Notes under the pieces: generated by a model
Seen by the model: the letters and a program-made list of their open reading frames with translations, nothing else
What the model was told of the DNA's origin: nothing
Database searches by the model: none
Part shown: piece by piece, positions 22,601 to 31,141 of the stretch
How the letters are laid out: the number at the start of each line of letters is the position of its first letter
Position numbering within the stretch: the stretch's first letter is position 1
Made by a program: the position numbers and the translations under genes
Source of the DNA: Dietzia sp032248695
GTDB taxonomy: Bacteria > Actinomycetota > Actinomycetes > Mycobacteriales > Mycobacteriaceae
Direction of reading: 5' to 3'
Length of the DNA stretch: 64,000 nt
NCBI RefSeq assembly: GCF_032248695.1
Contig: NZ_JAVHXC010000004.1
Span: forward strand, 357,831 to 421,830

Positions 22601-24721
22601 CTACTTGGTGACGATGAGCGCATCGCCGGCCACGACGCGATCAGGGGAGACGAAGACCGGGTTGATGTCGAGCTCCGACAGCTGGTCTCCGAGAGATACC
22701 ACCATGTCGCTCGTGGCCACGAGCAACTTCTTCAGCGCCTCGAGATCCGCCGGCTTCTTCCCGCGGGCACCCGCGAGGATCGGCCACGTCTTGAGTGAAC
22801 GGACCATTCGCTCGGCAATCTCCGGGTCGACCGGGGGCAAGGACAGCGCCGCGTCCTTCATCACCTCGACGTAGATGCCGCCTGCGCCGACCATGATGAC
22901 CGGGCCCAGATCGGGATCGACGATAGCGCCCACGATCAGCTCGGTCGCGCCCGTGATCTGCTCACACACCAGGACCGAGTCGAACGACTGGCCGGGGTAC
23001 GCCTCAGCAGCCCGTGCCAGGATCCCCCGGCGCGCTTCGATGAGCTCCGCACCGGTGCGAATCCCGACGACGACGCCGCCGATTTCCGACTTGTGAGCCA
23101 CATGCGGGGACTCCAGCTTGAGAACTACCGGGTACCCCAGTTCATTCGCCGCCGCGAGGGCCTCATCCTCAGACGAAGCCTGGATATCTCGCGTCACGGC
23201 GATACCGTTGGCACGGAGGAAGGCCTTCGACTCGACCTCCGACCACGCTCCCCCACGAGCGGACGTCTGAGTCACTGACACGCCTCGCGACTCGATGATC
23301 GCCGCGACCCGCTCCAGCTTCTGCTGCCGATCGGTCCCGTACGAGATGGCGTGATGGAGCGCCTCCACCCCCACCGATCCGTGAAGATAGGTCACCGGGT
23401 GCTTCGCCCTGACCTCCCGACCGAGCGGGGTCACCGTCCGGTCGATGGGGCTGGCCAGCAGAGCGTAGACGCCGCGCTTCCGCAGGTCGTCGGCTACAGA
23501 GTTGAAGTGCGTGATCACCTTGACCGCACGTTCACCTTGAACATCGACCGAGCGCAACTCTTCCGCCATGAGGATCAATACATCGAAGTCGTCCCGTTTG
23601 GTCAGTGCGGAGGTGACTGCGACCAACTCTCCGCCACCAGTCGCGGTCATGTCGAGGGGATTGAGGACACGGTCCTCAGTGGTGCGGATGATCTCCGCCA
23701 GCTCGGTACGGGTCTCCGGGCGATAGTCCGTGAACTCGATGGACGTGCCGTCCGCGAGATCCGCGAAGTACTCCCCGGCTCCTCCGGAGGTTCCGGCGAA
23801 GACAGTTCGACCGCCCTCCGGCCACCCCTGACGATCGAGCAGCCCCGCCGTCTCCACCAGACGATCGATGTCGGAGACCACGATCACCCCGAGCTCGCGC
23901 AGGTACGCCTCGACCACTGCAGCATCTCCGGTAACCGCCCCGGTGTGCGATGCCGCGACCTTGCTGGCGGCTTCGGACGTACCCAGCTTGAGGAGCACGA
24001 TCGGCTTGCCGAGTTCCAGGGCCCTGTGTGCGACCCGCTCGAAGCGTCGGGGGTCGGGAATCTGCTCCAACGCTCCGCCGATGACCGACGTGCCCTCGTC
24101 CTCGAGGAAGAACTCGAAGTAGTCGTTTGCATCGGTGACCAGCTCATTGCCCGACGACACCGAATAACGCAGCCCGATATCCCGCTGCTCAGCGGAACTG
24201 CAGGCCGACTGGTTGAGCTGACCAGACTGGAACACCATACTGATACGCCCCGGCTTGGTCGGCATACTCTCCAGATAGTTCCGGGACAGCACTATCGACG
24301 CTTCAAAGTTGACAAACCCGTAGCAGTTGGGACCCGTCGCCTCGATTCCATACCTGCGAGCGACGGTGAGCACCTGGTCCGCTAGCTTGCTCCCCTCCGC
24401 GCCCTCCTCGTTGAAACCGGACGCAACGATGGTGGCACCGCGCACCCCTGCCCGACCGCAATCCTCCAGGACAGCTGGCACCAGCGCGGCTCTCACAACG
24501 ATCAGTGCGTGATCCACCGGCTCCGGGATGGCCTCGACTGACGCATACGCCTTCTGCCCGTACACCTGGTCCCGACGCGGGTTCACCATGTGCAACCGGC
24601 CAGGATAATTCCATTTGGTCAAGTTGCTGAAGAACGATGTGGCCCACATCGAATCCTCGCTGGCTCCGACCAATGCGATGGACGTCGGATTGAGCAGGGC
24701 ACGGACTGTATCGGCGCTCAT
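22601..24721 (-). CDS. ADP-forming acyl-CoA synthetase (acetate-CoA ligase family)
   Basis: A 706-residue fused NDP-forming acyl-CoA ligase that activates a carboxylic acid with ATP and CoA through a phosphohistidine. The N-terminal CoA-binding domain begins NPTSIALVGASEDSMWA; middle domains include GRISMVFQSGQLN and the phosphorylated loop KVAASHTGAVTGD (His259). The C-terminal third (from about residue 490) is an ATP-grasp domain with YPVVLKLESPHVAHKSEIGG and AGGIYVEVMKDAALSLPP. ATG 24721 matches where homologues start. It probably feeds an organic acid into the beta-oxidation genes nearby. An inverted repeat 180 bases upstream may be its operator. Confidence 0.88.
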   Translation of the reverse strand: MSADTVRALLNPTSIALVGASEDSMWATSFFSNLTKWNYPGRLHMVNPRRDQVYGQKAYASVEAIPEPVDHALIVVRAALVPAVLEDCGRAGVRGATIVASGFNEEGAEGSKLADQVLTVARRYGIEATGPNCYGFVNFEASIVLSRNYLESMPTKPGRISMVFQSGQLNQSACSSAEQRDIGLRYSVSSGNELVTDANDYFEFFLEDEGTSVIGGALEQIPDPRRFERVAHRALELGKPIVLLKLGTSEAASKVAASHTGAVTGDAAVVEAYLRELGVIVVSDIDRLVETAGLLDRQGWPEGGRTVFAGTSGGAGEYFADLADGTSIEFTDYRPETRTELAEIIRTTEDRVLNPLDMTATGGGELVAVTSALTKRDDFDVLILMAEELRSVDVQGERAVKVITHFNSVADDLRKRGVYALLASPIDRTVTPLGREVRAKHPVTYLHGSVGVEALHHAISYGTDRQQKLERVAAIIESRGVSVTQTSARGGAWSEVESKAFLRANGIAVTRDIQASSEDEALAAANELGYPVVLKLESPHVAHKSEIGGVVVGIRTGAELIEARRGILARAAEAYPGQSFDSVLVCEQITGATELIVGAIVDPDLGPVIMVGAGGIYVEVMKDAALSLPPVDPEIAERMVRSLKTWPILAGARGKKPADLEALKKLLVATSDMVVSLGDQLSELDINPVFVSPDRVVAGDALIVTK

Positions 24722-25130
24722 CGAAGCGTTCCCGCCGCTTCGACCGCGCCAACCTCGCAACGATCCGGGAAAGGGGTCTGACCGCACAGGTCGGCCAGCC
24801 CGCTATTCGCAATGTCTTCGATGTAACCCACGGCGTTGAAATCCATTCTGACGCAACGGAGCGTCGTGAAGCTGCAGGGAGGGGGACGACCCTCTCCATT
24901 ACGGTCGAAATCCGTCCGTAATGCAACTCTGCACTAGATCCCGCCGCATGTCTAGGCCCGCCGGCCCCGGCGGAAGGCTCGACGCCGCCCCCACCCTGCA
25001 GGACCGCCACGGACGACCGGGCACCTTCATTGGCCCGCCGACAGCCGGGCCGGCCAGCCCGAAGCGCGCCGCGGGACCCCTCGGCGTCACCGACAGGTGA
25101 CCCCACGACGGGCGGGCCACCACCCCACAA
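24722..25130. other. Non-coding interval with a palindrome and a small hairpin
   Basis: No convincing gene is present. The interval holds the CATTACGG inverted repeat at 24897-24923 and a CCGCCGG-CC-CCGGCGG hairpin (24958-24973) that could end the transcript of the ABM-domain gene reading toward it. Frames crossing the region are rich in Arg/Pro/Ala and lack start signals. Confidence 0.5.
24897..24923. promoter_or_regulatory. Palindrome upstream of the acyl-CoA synthetase
   Basis: CATTACGG (24897-24904) and CCGTAATG (24916-24923) form a perfect 8-11-8 inverted repeat in the promoter region of the acyl-CoA synthetase. The spacing suits a TetR-type dimer; the TetR gene at 25568 is the nearest candidate, but that link is only inferred. 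Confidence 0.45.
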
Positions 25131-25424
25131 TCAGATATCGGTCGGCTGGAACCGGGATAGAACCGGTGGTTCCGCGAACAGCGCGACGAACTCCTCCGAC
25201 CGACCGGGGCCCCGGCGCCACTCCCGATAGACCTGCTCCGAGGCCTCGTCTCGCCACGTCGCGACTACGCGGTAGCGGTTGCCATCCTCAGCGCCCACCA
25301 GGACCTGAACAGACTCGCACCCCTCGAAGCTCCGAGTCCCCTCAAGGAAGTCGGCCAGAACGGTGGGCGCCGCCTCGGCAGCCTCGGCACCGACGACGAG
25401 GTCGACATATGCAATGACAGTCAC
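25131..25424 (-). CDS. Small ABM-domain (antibiotic biosynthesis monooxygenase-like) protein
   Basis: A 97-residue protein with the dimeric ferredoxin-like ABM fold: IAYVDLVVGAEAAEAAPTVL, then FEGCESVQVLVGAEDGNRY and VVATWRDEASEQVYREW. Proteins of this size act as cofactor-free quinol monooxygenases or as small substrate-handling proteins in catabolic operons. The GTG start has an AAAGGA site 7 bases upstream. It is divergent from a TetR gene 143 bases away, so shared control is likely. Its substrate is not predictable. Confidence 0.72.
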   Translation of the reverse strand: MTVIAYVDLVVGAEAAEAAPTVLADFLEGTRSFEGCESVQVLVGAEDGNRYRVVATWRDEASEQVYREWRRGPGRSEEFVALFAEPPVLSRFQPTDI

Positions 25425-25567
25425 GCCTTATCCTTTCGTTGAAGTTCTGCGAGACTGTGCCACAGATCGCAGTATTGCGTACAGTTTCAGTATCAAATGA
25501 GGTGCCCAGCCGCCCGTCGACGCGCACGGCTGCAAGTCACGGATAAGAAGGCGACAAGAAGCGAGAC

Positions 25568-26224
25568 ATGAACAGCGACGCCGAGCTCGACGGAACGCGA
25601 TCGGACCACTCAATCCAACCGCCCGCCACAACGCCTGCTCGACCGAGGGGGCGTCGCCGCAGCCCCGACATCGAACCGAAGGTGATCCAGGCGGCAATCG
25701 ACCTGTACGCGCGGGAGGGATGGCGCGGCTTCACCTTCGACGCGGTGGCCCGGGAGGCCGGGGTTGGCAAACCGGCGATCTACCGACGATGGGAAAGCCC
25801 CGCTCACCTCCTGGTCTCGGCATGCGAAACCCTGAGAACGCCCCGAGCGAGAGCATGCGGCTCATTCGAAGCCGACCTCCGGGATTACGCTCTGCAATTC
25901 CTCCAGTACTACTCCTCGCCGGGCCAGGCCCTGCTGGTCCGCCAACTGGAGCTGGATCGCCGGAAGGACCCCGACCTCGCAGCGGTGTTCAATCGGCAGT
26001 TCCTGCACCCGCGGCAGGACTCGGCGAGAGACCTCGCTCATCGCGCGGTCTCAAACGGCGACATCAGCGACGTACGCGATGCACACGCGGCCGTAGAGCT
26101 ACTACTGGGCGCGATCGCTGCGCACTGGACCTATGCGAACGACGCACATCGCGACCGGCTTCACGCCGATTTCCCGGCCCATGTCGACCGACTCCTCCGG
26201 ATTATCACCTCGGGCACCAACTAG
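25568..26224 (+). CDS. TetR-family regulator of the catabolic region
   Basis: A 218-residue repressor. The N-terminal domain reads IEPKVIQAAIDLYAREGWRG and then AREAGVGKPAIYRRWESP, with the AIYRRW recognition helix common in regulators of fatty-acid and aromatic catabolism. The C-terminal domain has a TetR_C_16-like helical character (LLGAIAAHWTYAND). It lies between the divergent ABM gene and the hydratase-dehydrogenase operon and probably controls one or both. The inducer may be a CoA thioester, as for KstR-like proteins, but nothing in the sequence proves it. Confidence 0.83.
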   Translation: MNSDAELDGTRSDHSIQPPATTPARPRGRRRSPDIEPKVIQAAIDLYAREGWRGFTFDAVAREAGVGKPAIYRRWESPAHLLVSACETLRTPRARACGSFEADLRDYALQFLQYYSSPGQALLVRQLELDRRKDPDLAAVFNRQFLHPRQDSARDLAHRAVSNGDISDVRDAHAAVELLLGAIAAHWTYANDAHRDRLHADFPAHVDRLLRIITSGTN

Positions 26225-26542
26225 TACAGCCCCGTTGGGAGCCCCGCGCAGCCCACACCACCAACCGGCATCGCACCGCGCCTGAGCTGCAATTGTTATC
26301 GGATACTCCGCCGGGACCCCACCCGGCACGGAGGGCATCGCACGCCACCGCGCCGGGACGCGGACAGCTCCGAAGCCATTTCGAACCGCGTCCGTACGTA
26401 TATGCGCTATCGTGGATGACGTCGAGAGGCTCGGCCCCCGGTCGACCCGGCTGACAGCCGGTCATCAAGGGCCCTACCGGCCCCGATATCCCGACTCCCG
26501 CAGTTGAGCCACGTCGTGAGCCACTCAGCCGAGAGGAACAAT
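26225..26542. other. Non-coding interval upstream of the hydratase/dehydrogenase operon
   Basis: This 318-base gap should hold the promoter of the following four-gene operon. A weak GCCGGG/CCCGGC hairpin near 26310-26330 and an AT-richer stretch around 26395-26415 (ACGTATATGCGCTATCG) are visible, but no strong palindrome or small gene. Confidence 0.4.
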
Positions 26543-27433
26543 GTGAACACCCCCGCCTATTCGTACATCGAGTACGAAACGATCGACGACAACAGCATCG
26601 CGATCATCTCGTTGAACCGCCCCCGCCAGCGAAATGCACAGAACCGAGGTCTCCTGGAAGAGCTGGGCCGAGCGTTCGAGATCGCCGAGCTCGACGACGA
26701 CGTCAGGGTCGTGATCCTCCGCGCGAACGGCCCCTCCTTCTCCGCGGGCCACGACCTGGGCTCGGCTGATGCACGTCGTGAGCGAACCGAAGGCCCGGAC
26801 CAGCTCGAATCGTTCCGGAACAACGGCGGCACCAAGCTCGGAGCAGAAAAATTCTGGAGGCAGGAATGGCACCACTACTTCCAGAACACACGGCGGTGGC
26901 GAGATCTACGCAAGATCACCATCGCGTCGGTGCAGGGGCCCGTCTATTCCGCCGGACTCATGCTCATGTGGGCCTGCGATCTCATCGTCTCTGACACGAC
27001 CGCCTCCTTCGCCGATGTCGTTGGTGCCCGCCTCGGTATGTGCGGCGTCGAGTACTTCGCCCACCCGTGGGAACTAGGGCCGCGCCGCGCCAAGGAGCTA
27101 CTCCTGACCGGGGACGCCATCGACGCCGACGAGGCCCACCGCATCGGCATGGTCAGCAAGGTCTTCCCCGAGGGCCGGCTCGAAGAGGACACCATCGAAT
27201 TCGCACGCCGCATCGCCGCGAGGCCCAGCGCTGCCGCCCTCATGATCAAGGAAGCCGTCAACCAGACGCAGGACAACCAGGGGTTCTTCAACGCCCTCAA
27301 TGCCGCATTCACCCTCCATGAGTTGAACCACGCTCATTGGGGGCTGGTATCCGGCGGGGAGGTCTTCATGGACCCCTCCGCCCCGTGGAAGGACGCGCCC
27401 CCGGTACGCATCGCAGAGAAGGACAAGCCGTGA
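26543..27433 (+). CDS. Enoyl-CoA hydratase/isomerase family protein
   Basis: A 296-residue crotonase-fold protein acting on a CoA thioester. Oxyanion-hole segments are GPSFSAGHDLGSADARR near residue 75 and VQGPVYSAGLMLMWACDLIV near 135, and SFADVVGARLGMCGVEYF follows. The usual second catalytic Glu position is not obvious, so hydratase, isomerase or hydrolase activity cannot be separated by eye. GTG 26543 follows an AGAGGA site. Its stop overlaps the GTG of the next gene. It is longer than standard hydratases because of an extra loop (residues 80-120) and a C-terminal tail. Confidence 0.82.
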   Translation: MNTPAYSYIEYETIDDNSIAIISLNRPRQRNAQNRGLLEELGRAFEIAELDDDVRVVILRANGPSFSAGHDLGSADARRERTEGPDQLESFRNNGGTKLGAEKFWRQEWHHYFQNTRRWRDLRKITIASVQGPVYSAGLMLMWACDLIVSDTTASFADVVGARLGMCGVEYFAHPWELGPRRAKELLLTGDAIDADEAHRIGMVSKVFPEGRLEEDTIEFARRIAARPSAAALMIKEAVNQTQDNQGFFNALNAAFTLHELNHAHWGLVSGGEVFMDPSAPWKDAPPVRIAEKDKP

Positions 27434-28626
27434 CGTCGACCCGTTCAGAGATTGTGGAGACCCCCTCGGAGTACCGAGATCGGCTCACCAGGTGGCTAGA
27501 GGCCAACCTCGCCGGCCGCACTTCTCGGGTCCTCGACGAGGCCGAGAAGCGTGAGATCGCCCAGCAGATGTACGACGAAGGCCTCACCGCACTCACCTGG
27601 CCTGAGCAGTACGGGGGACGGGGTCTTCCCGGCGATTTCCAGACGGTCTACAACGAAGCAGTGGCCCAGTACGACTGGGCCATGCTCGCTACGACAGTCA
27701 CCATCGGCATCTGCGGCGCGACGCTTTCCGACTTCGGGACCGAGGAACAAAAGCTCAGGCACTTGCCGCGGATGCTCCGCGGCGACGAACGCTGGACACA
27801 GCTCCTCTCCGAACCCGGTGCGGGCTCGGACCTGGCCAGCGTGTCGACCCGCGCGGTTCGCGAAGGCGATCGGTGGATCGTCAATGGCCAGAAGGTGTGG
27901 ACGTCCAGTGCGGTCGAATCGCACTACGCCCTGGCCCTGGTCCGGACCGATCCGACGGCGCCTGCCCGCAGGGGCGTGAGCATGATGATCGTTGACCTCT
28001 CCGCACCCGGCGTCGAGATTCGCCCCCTCCGGGAGATGACTGGTCGTGCCGCCTTCAACGAGGTGTTCCTCAACGACGTCTCCCTCGCCGGCGACAGCAT
28101 CCTGGGAAGCCCCGGAGAAGGCTGGCCCATCCTTCTGCGCATGCTCACTCATGAGCGTCTTGCGCTGAGCGCCGGCACCACAGGCCGCCGCATGGACCTC
28201 GAGGCGTTCCCCCGACTTCTCGAGCTGGCCAAGGCTCGTGGCAACGTGAACTCGGGGGAGGTTCGCGGGCTTCTGAGTGAGGTCTTCATTCAACAGAAGC
28301 TGTTGGACCTACTCGGCTCTCGGATGCGCACTGCGTCGGAATTCGGACTGTCGATGGGGCCGGTGGGTTCGATCGGAAAGGTCGGCGCCGCCAAGGCTGC
28401 CCGACTCGTTGCCGAAGCGGGAATCGCGATCGGTGGGAACGACACCCAAGCCTGGGCCGCTGATGACGAGACCAGCGCCGAGCTCGCGCGGACCCTCCTC
28501 CACTTCCCGTCGGCCGGGATTGCTGGGGGAACTACCGAGATACAGAAGAACACCATTGCCGAACGGCTACTCGGCCTTCCCAGGGAGCCCCTTCCGCAAT
28601 CCCCGACCACGCCGCCGGTCAAGTGA
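27430..28626 (+). CDS. Acyl-CoA dehydrogenase, subunit A of an adjacent pair
   Basis: A 398-residue FAD-dependent dehydrogenase that introduces the 2,3 double bond of an acyl-CoA. It shows LTWPEQYGGRGLPG in the N-terminal helical domain, QLLSEPGAGSDLASVSTRA and VNGQKVWTSSAVES in the beta domain, and GTTEIQKNTIAERLLGLPRE at the C-terminus. GTG 27430 overlaps the hydratase stop. A second, shorter acyl-CoA dehydrogenase follows immediately. Such paired genes in actinobacteria (the FadE28-FadE29 type) make alpha2beta2 enzymes for branched or cyclic side chains, which is the likely arrangement here. Confidence 0.88.
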   Translation: MTSTRSEIVETPSEYRDRLTRWLEANLAGRTSRVLDEAEKREIAQQMYDEGLTALTWPEQYGGRGLPGDFQTVYNEAVAQYDWAMLATTVTIGICGATLSDFGTEEQKLRHLPRMLRGDERWTQLLSEPGAGSDLASVSTRAVREGDRWIVNGQKVWTSSAVESHYALALVRTDPTAPARRGVSMMIVDLSAPGVEIRPLREMTGRAAFNEVFLNDVSLAGDSILGSPGEGWPILLRMLTHERLALSAGTTGRRMDLEAFPRLLELAKARGNVNSGEVRGLLSEVFIQQKLLDLLGSRMRTASEFGLSMGPVGSIGKVGAAKAARLVAEAGIAIGGNDTQAWAADDETSAELARTLLHFPSAGIAGGTTEIQKNTIAERLLGLPREPLPQSPTTPPVK

Positions 28627-28647
28627 CACGGCAGGAGGACTGAGCAC

Positions 28648-29769
28648 ATGTTTATCCCCGATACACCGAACGAAGATCTGAGCCAGCTGCGCGAGTTGGT
28701 CGCCGATTTCCTGGCGAGGAAGTTCCCCACCGTGGATTCCGGACCGCCTCCGGAGGACGGGCACACCTACGACAGAGCCCTGTGGACCGCCTTCGGCGGC
28801 GAGCTGGGCCTGGCAGGCCTCGGCATCGACGAGGAGCTGGGCGGCTCCGGCGGTGGGATCGAAGAGATTGTCGTGGTCCTCGAAGAACTCGGACGCGCTC
28901 TCGCTCCCACCCCGTATTTCGGAACGGTTGGGCTGGCCTCAACGCTACTCCTCCAGCTACCCCCGTCCGCCGAGCGAGATGACCTGCTGCGACACATCGC
29001 ATCAGGAGACACCACGGCCACCGTCGCCTACTGCGGTGGTGAAGGTGCCTGGGACCTCTCTGACGTTCCCGCCGACGCGAGCAACGATGACGGCGCGTGG
29101 CGGATCACCGGCAAGCGGTCGTTTGTCATCGATGGGCCAACTGCAGACGTCGTCTTGGTTCCCGCTCGGACTGAAGCCGGACTAGCCGTCTTCTCCGTAC
29201 CCGGCATCGATCCGTCCGTGACTCGCACAGAACTCAGGACCCTGGATCTGACCCGGCCGCAGGCTCACATCGAGTTCGACTCCGCTCCTGCCCAGATCCT
29301 CGGCGCCGAGGGCGCTGCGGAGAAGCCTCTCGAGCGAGCACTACGCCTTGCGCTTCTGGCCCAGAGTGCAGAGCAGGTCGGCGCGGCTGAGTACATCCTC
29401 AGCTCGACGCTCGAGTACGCGAAGTACAGGTACCAGTTCGGTCGCTCGATCGGCAGCTTCCAGGCCATCAAGCACAAGCTCGCAGACCTTGTGTTCGACC
29501 TCGAGCGTATGAAATCTGCCGAGACGAAACTGGTCGAGCTCGCCGCCTCGCACTCGCCCGACTTTCCGATGATGGCCCACCTGGCCAAGGCGTTCTGCTC
29601 CGAGGCGTTCTTCCGCATCGCGGCCGAGAGCGTACAGATTTTCGGCGGTATCGGCTTCACCTGGGAGCATTCAGCCCACCTCTACTTCCGGCGCGCGAAG
29701 AGTACCGAACTCTTACTCGGAACACCCACACACCACCGTGAGGCAATGCTGCTCCAACTTGGCGCCTAG
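28648..29769 (+). CDS. Acyl-CoA dehydrogenase, subunit B of an adjacent pair
   Basis: A 373-residue partner of the preceding dehydrogenase. The beta domain is divergent (WRITGKRSFVIDGPTADVVL) and lacks the canonical TEPGAGSD segment, while the C-terminal domain is well kept: YRYQFGRSIGSFQAIKHKLAD and GGIGFTWEHSAHLYFRRAKS, whose Glu is the likely catalytic base. A half-complete FAD site in each subunit is a property of heteromeric actinobacterial enzymes. ATG 28648 has an AGGAGG site. It is 21 bases after subunit A. Confidence 0.87.
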   Translation: MFIPDTPNEDLSQLRELVADFLARKFPTVDSGPPPEDGHTYDRALWTAFGGELGLAGLGIDEELGGSGGGIEEIVVVLEELGRALAPTPYFGTVGLASTLLLQLPPSAERDDLLRHIASGDTTATVAYCGGEGAWDLSDVPADASNDDGAWRITGKRSFVIDGPTADVVLVPARTEAGLAVFSVPGIDPSVTRTELRTLDLTRPQAHIEFDSAPAQILGAEGAAEKPLERALRLALLAQSAEQVGAAEYILSSTLEYAKYRYQFGRSIGSFQAIKHKLADLVFDLERMKSAETKLVELAASHSPDFPMMAHLAKAFCSEAFFRIAAESVQIFGGIGFTWEHSAHLYFRRAKSTELLLGTPTHHREAMLLQLGA

Positions 29770-29914
29770 CCCCCCTCGAAGAGGTCGCTCTTGAGCACGC
29801 CACTGAGCGCACCGCGCATAAAGGGCGGCTCTGTGTGGCGGTCTCATAGTGGATCTACGAAAAAGTTCCGGGCTGGCCGCTCCGGTCGGCCTCACCCTGA
29901 TCGGAGGAAAGACA

Positions 29915-30643
29915 GTGGACATAGATCTCAGCGGGAAGGTTGCGCTAGTTACCGGTAGCGGGTCGGGTATCGGTGCCGCCTGCGCAGAAGAACTAGCGTC
30001 GATGGGGGCCGTCGTCTTCCTAGCCGACATCCGGCACAACTCCGAACTCGACGCTCCCACCGACGCCCTACGGCTGACAGTAGACGTGTCAGATCCCGCC
30101 CAGGCGGACAAGTTGGTTTCCGAGATCGTCAGCGCCCACGGCCACCTCGACATCGCCGTGAACTGCGCAGGGATCGGAATGCCCAGCAAGGCCCCCACCG
30201 CCGAGATCGACCCTGAGGGCTGGCGCAGGATCATGGCGGTCAACCTTGACGGCGCGTTCTATTGCATGCGCGCCGAGCTCGGCGCCATGAAGTCTGGAGG
30301 GAGCATCATCAACATCGGCTCCATCATGGGATTGGTGGCGACGGCCGGCTCGAGCCCTTACATCTCGTCGAAGCATGGCTTGATCGGCCTGACGAAAGCC
30401 GCAGCTCTGGATTACGCTCCGGCCGGCATTCGGGTGAACGCCGTCGCACCGGGCTACATCGACACTCCGCTACTCCGGGATCCGGATTCTGAAACGCGCC
30501 AAAGACTCATGGATGCCCACCCTCTCGGCCGACTCGGAACGGCCCAGGAGGTTGCAGCCGTGGTCGGCTTCCTCGCCTCGCCGGCGGCCTCGTTCGTCAC
30601 CGGAACGGTAGTAACCGTAGACGGGGGTTATGTTGCACGCTGA
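29915..30643 (+). CDS. Short-chain dehydrogenase/reductase
   Basis: A 242-residue classical SDR that oxidises an alcohol or reduces a ketone with NAD(P). TGSGSGIGAACAEE is the glycine-rich nucleotide loop, NCAGIGMPS is the NNAG motif, Ser in INIGSIMG and Tyr/Lys in YISSK complete the catalytic set, and VTGTVVTVDGGY closes the protein. LADIR after strand 2 suggests NAD preference. GTG 29915 follows a GGAGGAAAG site; a longer frame upstream lacks one. It ends the hydratase/dehydrogenase operon, where a 3-hydroxyacyl-CoA dehydrogenase role would fit. Confidence 0.87.
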   Translation: MDIDLSGKVALVTGSGSGIGAACAEELASMGAVVFLADIRHNSELDAPTDALRLTVDVSDPAQADKLVSEIVSAHGHLDIAVNCAGIGMPSKAPTAEIDPEGWRRIMAVNLDGAFYCMRAELGAMKSGGSIINIGSIMGLVATAGSSPYISSKHGLIGLTKAAALDYAPAGIRVNAVAPGYIDTPLLRDPDSETRQRLMDAHPLGRLGTAQEVAAVVGFLASPAASFVTGTVVTVDGGYVAR

Positions 30644-31141
30644 GAAGCCATACACACTCCCACGATTCCCGTGAAGCGACTGCGCTTGGGCGCTTGACAT
30701 CCCCGCAAGAGCCGCTCGCAGCAAGCGAGCCTGGAGTCGACCCAGTCGACCCCAGGCTCGCACGCAGCACCCCCTCAGCTGCGCGGACAGCACCCTTCGA
30801 ACGACGCTTGCAGCCCGAGGGCTCATGCGCGGCCGCCATCAGCCACTCGCGCTCGGTAACCTCCGCAGCGCTACCGCGCTCCCAACTCGGTCCTTCCGAG
30901 TCCGGAAGGGCCACCTGATCCCGGCAGAGGCGGGAATTGGTGAAAGACGGACGCTGTCATCTCTCGAATCTATCTCCACAACACCGCTTGCCCCCGCACA
31001 TCTGCTGGGCGATGTCCGGTTCCGTTGTTCGTGAACCGCCCTGCACTCGAATCCGTGGCGATGATGTCCCTCGGCGAGGTCATCTGACCCGGGCCTACAC
31101 TGGCCCCCACCATCTGAGACACGCCCGGATCGACTGCCTGG
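30644..31141. other. Non-coding interval between the two catabolic operon sets
   Basis: This is 498 bases between convergent genes. The left part contains the terminator hairpin at 30725-30761. The rest has open frames in several registers but no start signals, domain or repeat that I recognise; it may be remnant DNA from rearrangement of the region. Confidence 0.45.
30725..30761. terminator. Hairpin between convergent SDR and zinc alcohol dehydrogenase genes
   Basis: GCGAGCCTGG (30725-30734) pairs perfectly with CCAGGCTCGC (30752-30761) around a 17-base loop. It can end the plus-strand SDR operon and possibly the minus-strand message. Confidence 0.6.

Noticed and set aside
30597..30914. 105-residue minus-strand frame in the gap after the SDR
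   Set aside because: It runs through the terminator hairpin and the end of the SDR gene, and shows no recognisable fold or start site.
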